64,000 bases of DNA, from assembly GCF_011090185.1 (NCBI RefSeq), contig NZ_JAAFGS010000003.1, positions 372,001 to 436,000 on the forward strand, in the 5' to 3' direction. This DNA is from Saccharibacillus alkalitolerans (GTDB lineage Bacteria; Bacillota; Bacilli; Paenibacillales; Paenibacillaceae). The notes beneath the pieces were generated by a model. That model did no database searches. It worked only from the letters and a program-made list of their open reading frames with translations, and had not been told where the DNA came from. This document shows positions 57,115 to 64,000 of this stretch, in pieces. Position numbers and translations under genes: made by a program. Numbering within the stretch: the stretch's first letter is position 1; every line of letters begins with the position of its first letter.

Positions 57115-58005
57115 TTACTCGAGGTAGCCTTTGAGAATCTTGCTGCGGCTCGGGTGTCTCAGCTTACGCAGCGCTTTGGCTTCGATCTGACGAATCCGTT
57201 CGCGCGTAACGCCGAACTCTTTGCCTACTTCTTCGAGCGTGCGGGCACGGCCGTCTTCCAGACCGAAGCGCAGGCGCAGCACGTTCTCTTCGCGCTCGGT
57301 CAGCGTATCGAGCACTTCTTCCAGCTGTTCGCGCAGCAGGCCCGCTTCCGCGAACTTGGACGGCGCGATCGCTTCTTTGTCTTCGATAAAGTCGCCCAGC
57401 TTCGAATCCTGCTCGTCGCCGATCGGCGTCTCGATCGAGACCGGGTCCTGGGCGATCTTCATGATGTCGCGGATTTTCTCCTCGGTCATTTCCATCGCCT
57501 TCGCCAATTCTTCGACGGACGGCTCGCGGCCCAGTTCCTGCAGCATCTGGCGCGAGACTCGCATGAACTTGTTCATCGTCTCGACCATGTGTACCGGAAT
57601 CCGGATCGTTCTCGCTTGGTCGGCCAGAGCGCGCGTAATCGCTTGGCGGATCCACCATGTCGCGTACGTGCTGAATTTAAAGCCCTTGGTGTGGTCGAAC
57701 TTCTCCACGGCTTTGATCAGGCCCATGTTGCCTTCCTGAATGAGGTCGAGCAGCATCATGCCGCGTCCCACGTAACGTCTCGCGATGCTGACAACGAGAC
57801 GCAGGTTCGCTTCGGCCAGTCTGCGCTTCGCTTCTTCGTCTCCCTGCACGATGCGTTCCGCCAGGGAGATCTCTTCGTTCGCGGACAGAAGGGGCGTGCG
57901 CCCGATCTCCTTCAGGTACATGCGTACGGAGTCGTCGCTGCCCGCGCCGGTCAGAACGGCTTCTTCAGGAATCTGATTGGATTCGGTTTCCAGGTTTCGA
58001 TCCAT
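57115..58005 (-). CDS. Primary-type sigma-70 factor without region 1.1
   Basis: A 296-residue sigma factor with regions 1.2 to 4 very like sigma-[74 protein letters not shown] (region 2), [21 protein letters not shown] (region 3), [38 protein letters not shown] (region 4). It is about 80 residues shorter than a housekeeping sigma-A because region 1.1 is missing. It is not in the rpsU/dnaG-rpoD context expected for sigA. It is therefore probably a second, group 2 sigma factor with sigma-A-like specificity. Confidence 0.85.
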   Translation of the reverse strand: MDRNLETESNQIPEEAVLTGAGSDDSVRMYLKEIGRTPLLSANEEISLAERIVQGDEEAKRRLAEANLRLVVSIARRYVGRGMMLLDLIQEGNMGLIKAVEKFDHTKGFKFSTYATWWIRQAITRALADQARTIRIPVHMVETMNKFMRVSRQMLQELGREPSVEELAKAMEMTEEKIRDIMKIAQDPVSIETPIGDEQDSKLGDFIEDKEAIAPSKFAEAGLLREQLEEVLDTLTEREENVLRLRFGLEDGRARTLEEVGKEFGVTRERIRQIEAKALRKLRHPSRSKILKGYLE

Positions 58006-58049
58006 ATATATAGTTCCCCTTCCTTCCAGAAATTGAGGGTTGACTCCCT

Positions 58050-58100
58050 AATAATTCGTCTCAAAATTCATTTGACAATATAATCAATCCGTGCTATGAT
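58050..58100. promoter_or_regulatory. Overlapping divergent promoters
   Basis: Rightward: TTGACA (58072-58077), 17 bases, TATGAT (58095-58100), an excellent sigma-A promoter. Leftward: TTGTCA is the same bases on the other strand, with a weak -10 AATTAT/ATTATT near 58050-58056 toward the sigma factor. The -35 is shared. Confidence 0.65.
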
Positions 58101-58106
58101 TTTAAT

Positions 58107-58194
58107 ATATTTGTTTATAAACAACTAAATTACGGACAGCTATTAGTATAACATCTTTTCCGTTGGAAATCAACCGGGAAAGATGTTTTTTGTT
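58107..58194 (+). ncRNA. Candidate small RNA
   Basis: A transcript from the rightward promoter would start near 58107 and end at a terminator (AACATCTTTTCC with GGGAAAGATGTTTTTT, 58150-58193), giving about 85 bases. It has no start codon with a ribosome site. Its first bases hold the perfect palindrome TTGTTTATAAACAA (58111-58124), which may be an operator or a 5' hairpin. No known RNA family is recognised. Confidence 0.5.
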
Positions 58195-58226
58195 GCATTT
58201 ATTTGTACCTCTTACGATTAACACAC

Positions 58227-58270
58227 AAAAGCGTCTTCCGAATCCTTGCGGACTCGAAAGACGCTTTTTA
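58227..58270 (-). terminator. Terminator of the ABC/GntR operon
   Basis: AAAAGCGTCTT and AAGACGCTTTTT with an imperfect inner stem, T run CTTTTG on the minus strand. Between the small-RNA terminator and this one nothing else is seen. Confidence 0.75.
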
Positions 58271-58282
58271 TTTGGATGATTT

Positions 58283-59041
58283 TCACTCGATTCGTACTTT
58301 GCGGTCGATCAGCTTAACCGCTGCCCATATGAACAGGGCGGCGACGACCAGCTCGAACACAAACCCGAACCCGTCGATGCTGGAATATTGCGACTGCATC
58401 GTCATTTGAGATTGGTTTTCGATGTGGAAACCCGGCAGCGTCCCGACGCCCACGCCGCCGAAAAAGGCATTTTTCGCCCAGGAGATCACACTGCTGAGCA
58501 GAACGACGATCACCAGCCCGATCAGGCTGCGCCCTTTGAATTTCAAACTTTCCGTGACCGCCATCACCAGCAGCAGCATGGTAACCAGGAAGAGAGTGCT
58601 CCAGAGCACGACCACGACTATGCCGAACGGCAGGGGAAGCGAAGAATTCCAGTTCACCGTAACGCCGCCCGATTGCTCCAGTTCGCGCAGGATGCCGCTG
58701 GACTTGTAATACAGCAGATGCAGTCCCGCGATCGCCAGCAGCACGGCGCTCAGCAGCAGCGCGTAAAGCAGCGCGGCGCCGACGTAATGAATGCTGCCCA
58801 GCGGAACGAGACGACGGCCGACGGAACGGATGCTGGCCCGAAAGCTGTTGCATACCGCGATCAGCAGCAGAATGCCGAAAAAGGAATAAGTCATAAAGCT
58901 CAACACCGCAATACCGTTGGTTTCTATGTTGATTTGCCTTCCGCCCAGCTCGATCGTAAGCAGCGCCAGCAGCAGGGCGATCATTCCGCCGAGCAGCATG
59001 AACTGATCGCGCTTCAAATCATATTTCAGCAGGGTTAACAT
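58283..59041 (-). CDS. ABC-2-type permease (YtrB partner)
   Basis: A 252-residue membrane protein with six hydrophobic segments and the start MLTLLKYDLKRDQFMLLGG typical of ABC-2 type permeases that pair with YtrB-like ATPases. Its ATG overlaps the stop of the ATPase gene by seven bases. Last gene of a five-gene minus-strand operon. Confidence 0.75.
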   Translation of the reverse strand: MLTLLKYDLKRDQFMLLGGMIALLLALLTIELGGRQINIETNGIAVLSFMTYSFFGILLLIAVCNSFRASIRSVGRRLVPLGSIHYVGAALLYALLLSAVLLAIAGLHLLYYKSSGILRELEQSGGVTVNWNSSLPLPFGIVVVVLWSTLFLVTMLLLVMAVTESLKFKGRSLIGLVIVVLLSSVISWAKNAFFGGVGVGTLPGFHIENQSQMTMQSQYSSIDGFGFVFELVVAALFIWAAVKLIDRKVRIE

Positions 59042-59769
59042 TCCGCATACACCTCTTTGAACAGCTGATCCACGCTTTTGCCGGAATCCATGCGGAGCTG
59101 CTCCACTTCCTGACGCAGCACCAGACTTCCTTCCTTGATCATCAGCACCTCGTCGAAGATCCGCTCGATGTCCGCGATCAGATGCGTGGATACGATCATG
59201 CTGCTGTCTTCTTCGTAAAATTCCACCAGCGCGTCGAGGATATGGCCGCGGGCCACCGGATCGACGCCGCCGATCGGCTCGTCCAGCAGGTACAGCGAAG
59301 CCCGGCGCGACAGGGCAAGCGTCAGCTGCAGCCGTTCCTGCATGCCTTTGGACAGCGAAGAAGCTTTGTCTCCGCGGGACAATTTCATGAACTCAAGCAT
59401 CCGCTTCGACTTGTCGGGATCGAAATCGGCGAAAAAGTCCCGCTGAAAATCGAGCGCTTCCCCGACCGTCATCCAGCGCTCGAACTGCGGCCGGTCCGGC
59501 ATGAACGAAATGAGCGCTTTGGAAGCTCTGCCCGGCTCGTGTCCCAGCACCCGCACCGTGCCCGAGTCGGGACGGTCCAGACCCGCCGCTATCCGCATCA
59601 GGGTCGTTTTGCCGCTGCCGTTGCTGCCGAGCAGTCCGACGATCCGGCCGGGACCGACGGATAGCGAGACGTCCCTCAGCGCGGCTTTGTTTCCGTATTT
59701 TTTGCTCACCGCCTCGAATTCAAGCAGTTGTTCCACTTCGGCTTCCTCCCGGTTCGCGCTTCCCGTCAT
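59035..59769 (-). CDS. ABC transporter ATP-binding protein (YtrB-like)
   Basis: A 244-residue ATPase: Walker A LGSNGSGKTTL, signature SLSKGMQERLQLTLAL, Walker B LYLLDEPI, His switch STHL. An ATG at 59769 has GGCGGAG seven bases upstream; a GTG at 59736 has an even better GGGAGG, so the true start is uncertain by 11 codons. It overlaps the GntR gene by about 50 bases if ATG 59769 is used. Pairs with the downstream permease. Confidence 0.87.
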   Translation of the reverse strand: MTGSANREEAEVEQLLEFEAVSKKYGNKAALRDVSLSVGPGRIVGLLGSNGSGKTTLMRIAAGLDRPDSGTVRVLGHEPGRASKALISFMPDRPQFERWMTVGEALDFQRDFFADFDPDKSKRMLEFMKLSRGDKASSLSKGMQERLQLTLALSRRASLYLLDEPIGGVDPVARGHILDALVEFYEEDSSMIVSTHLIADIERIFDEVLMIKEGSLVLRQEVEQLRMDSGKSVDQLFKEVYAEC

Positions 59770-60124
59770 TTACCGACTCCGCCACGATTTTTACGATATT
59801 GTCGTTGTCGAACCCCAGCTCCCGCATCCCGCCGATAAACCGCTCCAGCAGTTCGGCAGCCATCTCTTTCTTAATGCTCATGATCTTCTCATCCTCGCTT
59901 GTCACGAATCGGCCGAGGCCGCGCCGGCTTTCCGCCACGCCTTCCCGTTCGAGTTCCTGAAAAGTCCGCTGAATCGTATTCGGGTTGATCTTCAGTTCGG
60001 AGGCCAACTCGCGCACCGAAGGTATTTTCTCGCCGGGGCCCAGTTTGCCCGTCACGATCTGCAGCTTGATGTAATTCATGATCTGCAAATAGATGGGCAG
60101 ATTATTGTCGAATTCGATAGTCAC
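59720..60124 (-). CDS. YtrA-type GntR transcriptional regulator
   Basis: A 134-residue regulator: a GntR winged helix (residues 8-75: LPIYLQIMNYIKLQIVTGKLGPGEKIPSVRELASELKINPNTIQRTFQELEREG) and a short helical dimer domain, the YtrA subfamily. The start is GTG 60124 with no clear ribosome site nearby. It lies inside an operon of two ABC systems and probably represses it, binding the inverted repeats upstream of the first gene. Confidence 0.88.
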   Translation of the reverse strand: MTIEFDNNLPIYLQIMNYIKLQIVTGKLGPGEKIPSVRELASELKINPNTIQRTFQELEREGVAESRRGLGRFVTSEDEKIMSIKKEMAAELLERFIGGMRELGFDNDNIVKIVAESVNDGKREPGGSRSGTTA

Positions 60125-60243
60125 TTCTGACGTTCACACCTTTCCCCGTGCCGGAACGCGCATCGGCGGATTCAACGGAGAAGGCCGGAATCGGCCCTGC
60201 CCGCATCGTCCCCTTCCGCCGCCCTCTTCCCGTGCCGCCTCGA

Positions 60244-60988
60244 TCAGGCTACGTCCCGGCGTCTGAACACAGTATACCCCGCGGCCAGGAAGATCGCCAT
60301 GTATACCGCCAGCACGATCAGGGAAAATCCGATCGACATGCCCGGCAGCGGCGGTCCCGCCGTGCCGTAGACGGACAGATCCGCATTCGGGAACAGCACG
60401 TATTTGTAGAAGTCTTTGAAGATCATGATACCGCCGAACATGCTGCCTGTAAGACCTGCTCCAATCGCGACGCCCGTTGAGCGGGTCAGCGCTCCGACCA
60501 TGAAAGCCAGCGTGACGTACACGAGCGAATAAACGAACCCGTAGGCGCTCTCCCGCAGCACATCCAGCCACTGGGCGCCCGTGCCTCCGAAACCGAACGC
60601 GAATCCGCCCGACACATACAGCGCCGCTCCGGCAATCAGGATCATCATCAGCGTATACATGACCGCCGCGGTATATTTCGAAAGCAAAATTTCGCCGCGG
60701 CCGCGGGAACGGATCAGCAAAAATTTGACCGTGCCCTGGGCGTACTCCTGAGCGACGATCCCAGCCGTGCCGACGACCGACAGAATAGCCGCAAACTGCC
60801 CCAATCCCGAAGCCCCCACCATGCCGGCCAGGTAAGCCGCAACCGAATCGATTTCCGCGACGTTCGATGAAAATTTGTACAGCATGACCGTCACCAGGAC
60901 GCTGATTACGATCAGCAGTACCGGCGGTACCCAGAAGCTTCTTTTTTTCGTCAGTTTCAGCCACTCGTTCTGGATCAATCGGGTAAAA

Positions 60989-60996
<8 letters not shown>
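60244..60996 (-). CDS. ABC-2-type permease
   Basis: A 250-residue membrane protein with six hydrophobic segments (for example VPPVLLIVISVLVTVMLY, LGQFAAILSVVGTAGIVAQEYAQGTVKFLLIRS). The TTG start overlaps the stop of the ATPase gene (ATTGCGTAA), with GGGAGG eight bases upstream. Works with that ATPase. A 119-base gap then precedes the GntR gene, and no terminator was seen there. Confidence 0.85.
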
Positions 60997-61957
<961 letters not shown>

Positions 61958-61971
61958 TTGCTCAACCTCCA

Positions 61972-62016
61972 TGTACTAGTGTTATACCAAAATAGTACAC
62001 CAGTACATAGATACTG
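61972..62016 (-). promoter_or_regulatory. Promoter region with inverted repeats, probable GntR operator
   Basis: TGTACTA (61972-61978) and TAGTACA (61993-61999) form an inverted repeat with a 14-base gap that contains the minus-strand -10 TATAAC. CAGTA-N6-TACTG (62001-62016) is a second one just upstream. Such nested repeats over the -10 suit YtrA-type repression. Confidence 0.5.
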
Positions 62017-62097
62017 TAAACCCCTTTTCGAAAAAACTTCTTGAAAAAGAAATCCGGCATGCGGCCGACTCCCGAACTTCGGCAGACGCGGGAACGC

Positions 62098-62134
62098 AAA
62101 AAAGCGTCCGCTTCCCTCGCGGGGAAACGGACGC
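62098..62134 (-). terminator. Terminator of the mutM-coaE-nrdR cluster
   Basis: GCGTCCG and CGGACGC with an inner TTCC/GGAA stem, followed by six T residues on the minus strand. Confidence 0.88.
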
Positions 62135-62153
62135 GGGCCGCCGGGCGGCGGCT

Positions 62154-62624
62154 TTAACCATCCAGCTCGCCGTCTTTCGACAGCAGCGTTTTGAGCTCTT
62201 TCATAAACATATTGATATCTTTGAACTGCCGGTACACCGAAGCAAAACGCACGTAGGCGACCTCGTCCACCGGATACAGCTCCTGCATCACCTGCTCGCC
62301 GATTTTGCGGCTTTCGATCTCCGCCACCGCCGTGTTGCGCAGCGAACGCTCGACCCTGGAGACGATCGTCTCCAGCTGTTCGACCGATACCGGACGCTTC
62401 TCGCAGGCGCGGATCAACCCGCGCAAAATCTTGTCGCGGCTGAATTCCTCGCGGCTGCCGTCCTTTTTGATCACGATCAGCGGAGTCTCCTCCACCATCT
62501 CGAACGTCGTAAAACGTCGGCCGCAGCTTTCGCATTCGCGCCTTCTGCGGATCGATTTGTTTTCGTTGGCCGGCCTCGAATCCAGCACTCTCGTGCCGCT
62601 GTAATCGCAGTACGGGCATTTCAT
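62154..62624 (-). CDS. nrdR: Transcriptional regulator NrdR
   Basis: A 156-residue repressor of ribonucleotide reductase genes. An N-terminal zinc ribbon (Cys3, Cys6, Cys31, Cys34) is followed by an ATP-cone domain ([32 protein letters not shown]). Length is standard. It is at the end of the mutM-coaE-transglycosylase-nrdR group, with a 55-base gap before it. No nrd genes are in the window. Confidence 0.95.
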   Translation of the reverse strand: MKCPYCDYSGTRVLDSRPANENKSIRRRRECESCGRRFTTFEMVEETPLIVIKKDGSREEFSRDKILRGLIRACEKRPVSVEQLETIVSRVERSLRNTAVAEIESRKIGEQVMQELYPVDEVAYVRFASVYRQFKDINMFMKELKTLLSKDGELDG

Positions 62625-62679
62625 GCTTTCACTTCCTTTCTACCGGCATGCGGAACGCCCCATGCCGTCTCCGTTCGGT

Positions 62680-63240
62680 TCAGAACGTCTCGTAGACCTT
62701 CGTATATTGATTATAATAGTAAACGACCCGCTGTATATAGTGCCGGGTCTCCCCGATCGGAATATTCTTTACGTTTTCGAGCGTTCCGTCCCACGTTCCG
62801 TCTTCCAGCCACTTTTTCACGTTCCCGGGTCCGGCATTGTAAGCGGCCACGACCTCCAGCGTATTGTCGCCGAACTGGTCGGACAGATTGCGCAGATACC
62901 AGGTGCCGATCCGAATATTCGTGTCCGGCTCGTGCTTGATTCGCTCCGTCGTCGCTGCGGGCAGCTTGCCCTGTTCGATCGCCCAATCCGCCGTGTCGGG
63001 CATCAGCTGCATGATGCCCAGTGCCCCGACGCGCGATTCCTTGCTGGGACGGAAATTCGTTTCCACCCGAATGATCGAAGCGATCAGGAACGGATCGATC
63101 CCGTACGAATCGGACTGTTCCCGAATTTCTTCCTTGTATCCGATCGGATACACCCAAGCCATCCAGCCGCTGTTGAAAAAGAGCGCGGCGATCACAAGCA
63201 GAAACAAAGGCAGCACGAACCGCTTTTTGATCATCCTCAT
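62680..63240 (-). CDS. Lytic transglycosylase (SLT domain)
   Basis: A 186-residue enzyme with an N-terminal signal anchor (residues ~5-30) and a SLT/goose-lysozyme domain: catalytic Glu60 in SIIRVETNF, then ALGIMQLMPDTADWA and VVAAYNAGPGNVKKWL. Cleaves peptidoglycan glycan strands at the cell surface. Its ATG overlaps the coaE stop codon by four bases; a second in-frame ATG six bases on is possible. This gene order is common in Paenibacillaceae. Confidence 0.9.
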   Translation of the reverse strand: MRMIKKRFVLPLFLLVIAALFFNSGWMAWVYPIGYKEEIREQSDSYGIDPFLIASIIRVETNFRPSKESRVGALGIMQLMPDTADWAIEQGKLPAATTERIKHEPDTNIRIGTWYLRNLSDQFGDNTLEVVAAYNAGPGNVKKWLEDGTWDGTLENVKNIPIGETRHYIQRVVYYYNQYTKVYETF

Positions 63241-63833
63241 CGCGCCCTCAAACTCTCCAGCAGACGTTCCACCTGACGTTCCGTGTTCTCCGGCGAACCG
63301 CTGTTGTCGATCACGTAATCGGCTCTGCGTTTCTTGTCCTCGATATCGAGCTGGGCATTCAAACGTCCCTGGGCCTGCTCCGGCGACAGTCCGTCCCGCA
63401 GCATCAAGCGGCTCAACTGCAGCTCGCGGGGCACGTAGACCACCACGATCTTCTCGTACAGCTCTTCCAGGCCGGATTCGTACAGCAGCGGAATGTCCGC
63501 CGCCACGAGCGTGCCGGGACCTTCAGCTTCGTATGCGTCCACCTGGCGCCGAATCTCCGCGCGGATGGCGGGATGCACGATCGCGTTCAGCGCTTCGCGC
63601 TCCTGCGGCCGGTTAAAAATATGCTCGGCCATCCGGCGCCGGTCCAACCCGCCTTCGGGCAGCAGGAATTCCGGACCGAAGCGTTCGGCGACGGCGGCAA
63701 GCAGCGGCTGCCCGGGATTCATCACGTCGCGCGCAATGACGTCGGCGTCGACGATCCGCACCCCTCTCGCTTCGAGCAAACGCGAGACGGTGCTTTTGCC
63801 GGTGGCGATGCCTCCGGTCAGTCCGATTCTCAT
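63237..63833 (-). CDS. coaE: Dephospho-CoA kinase
   Basis: A 198-residue kinase that makes coenzyme A in the last step of its synthesis. P-loop GLTGGIATGKST at the N-terminus, VDADVIARDV, DIPLLYESG and RRADYVIDNSG are present. ATG 63833 follows AAGGAGG at nine bases and overlaps the mutM stop (ATGA); an upstream extension is not supported. Confidence 0.95.
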   Translation of the reverse strand: MRIGLTGGIATGKSTVSRLLEARGVRIVDADVIARDVMNPGQPLLAAVAERFGPEFLLPEGGLDRRRMAEHIFNRPQEREALNAIVHPAIRAEIRRQVDAYEAEGPGTLVAADIPLLYESGLEELYEKIVVVYVPRELQLSRLMLRDGLSPEQAQGRLNAQLDIEDKKRRADYVIDNSGSPENTERQVERLLESLRAR

Positions 63834-64000
63834 GCCTGTGTTCCTCCTTGTCCCGGCTTCTGGCATTCCGGGCAGTAATGCGTGCCTCGCCCGCCGACCA
63901 CGATGCGCTCGATCGGGGTACCGCAGTTCCGGCAGGGTTGTCCTTTGCGTCCGTAAATGCGGTGCTGATCCTGGAACGAACCGGATTCCCCCTGCCCGTT
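63830..64000 (-). CDS. mutM: Formamidopyrimidine-DNA glycosylase, 3' end (partial)
   Basis: The last 56 codons are in the window. They encode the C-terminal zinc finger of Fpg: QDQHRIYGRKGQPCRNCGTPIERIVVGGRGTHYCPECQ, with four zinc cysteines in Cys-X2-Cys and Cys-X2-Cys, and the Arg of VGGRGTHYCP that contacts 8-oxoguanine. The rest of the gene lies beyond 64000. It is translationally coupled to coaE. Confidence 0.93.
   Translation of the reverse strand, partial: NGQGESGSFQDQHRIYGRKGQPCRNCGTPIERIVVGGRGTHYCPECQKPGQGGTQA

Overview
The window looks like a chromosomal segment of a GC-rich member of the Paenibacillaceae (Paenibacillus or Saccharibacillus-like). The reasons are sigma-A and sigma-D type promoters, strong AGGAGG ribosome sites, CtsR, HrcA (CIRCE), AraR, LicT and Fnr-type control sites, a mutM-coaE-lytic transglycosylase-nrdR cluster, and an sdpRI pair. 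I see no phage, insertion sequence, CRISPR array, rRNA or obvious foreign island. It reads as ordinary core and accessory chromosome with two single tRNA genes.

Layout. 1-3.6 kb: a THUMP-type rRNA methyltransferase and an LtaS-like lipoteichoic acid synthase. 3.7-8.1 kb (minus strand): a YuzB-like protein, a cysteine-free HesB/IscA homologue, glutamate racemase, DUF4261, DUF86 and Dabb proteins, and ribosomal protein L25/Ctc. 8.3-12.4 kb: a short UvrA paralogue, tRNA-Leu and araR. 13.1-17 kb: an assimilatory or anaerobic nitrite reductase set nirB-nirD-nirC behind a promoter with Fnr-type palindromes. 17.2-19 kb: two tandem soluble chemoreceptors. 19-25.7 kb: a DUF6171 protein, an AI-2E family transporter, a serine hydrolase, tRNA-Ala, FabF, an XRE regulator and sdpR-sdpI. 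25.7-29.2 kb: a LicT-controlled beta-glucoside PTS operon with two RAT/terminator switches, a structured intergenic element and a decayed 6-phospho-beta-glucosidase. 29.4-35 kb: a GGDEF-EAL protein, a Nudix hydrolase, an alpha/beta hydrolase, and a GNAT-MerR pair with a MerR-type promoter. 35-49.8 kb: clpE under CtsR, a GYF-like/TPR pair, a transmembrane chemoreceptor under sigma-D, a SWIM-SNF2 helicase, two unknown proteins, and htpG under CIRCE. 50-56 kb: a YbaK deacylase and a two-component system next to an ABC exporter. 56-62 kb: DUF2071, a short primary-type sigma factor with a divergent small-RNA candidate, and a five-gene ABC/GntR operon. 62-64 kb: nrdR, a lytic transglycosylase, coaE and the 3' end of mutM.

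How the parts fit. Several stress regulons can be read directly from operators (CtsR at clpE, CIRCE at htpG). Motility and signalling genes carry sigma-D-like promoters. Nitrite import and reduction are under an anaerobic-type control site. Sugar uptake is under antitermination. Envelope functions are spread through the window: LTA synthase, racemase, lytic transglycosylase, and ABC systems with TCS or GntR control.

Points of most interest: the cysteine-free HesB homologue; the 122-base structured element between licT and bglP; the promoter-palindrome-terminator unit (candidate small RNA) divergent from the short sigma factor; and the remnant of the bgl hydrolase gene. I did not find an obvious complete new defence or biosynthetic system. 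All calls come from reading the sequence; no database search was run.
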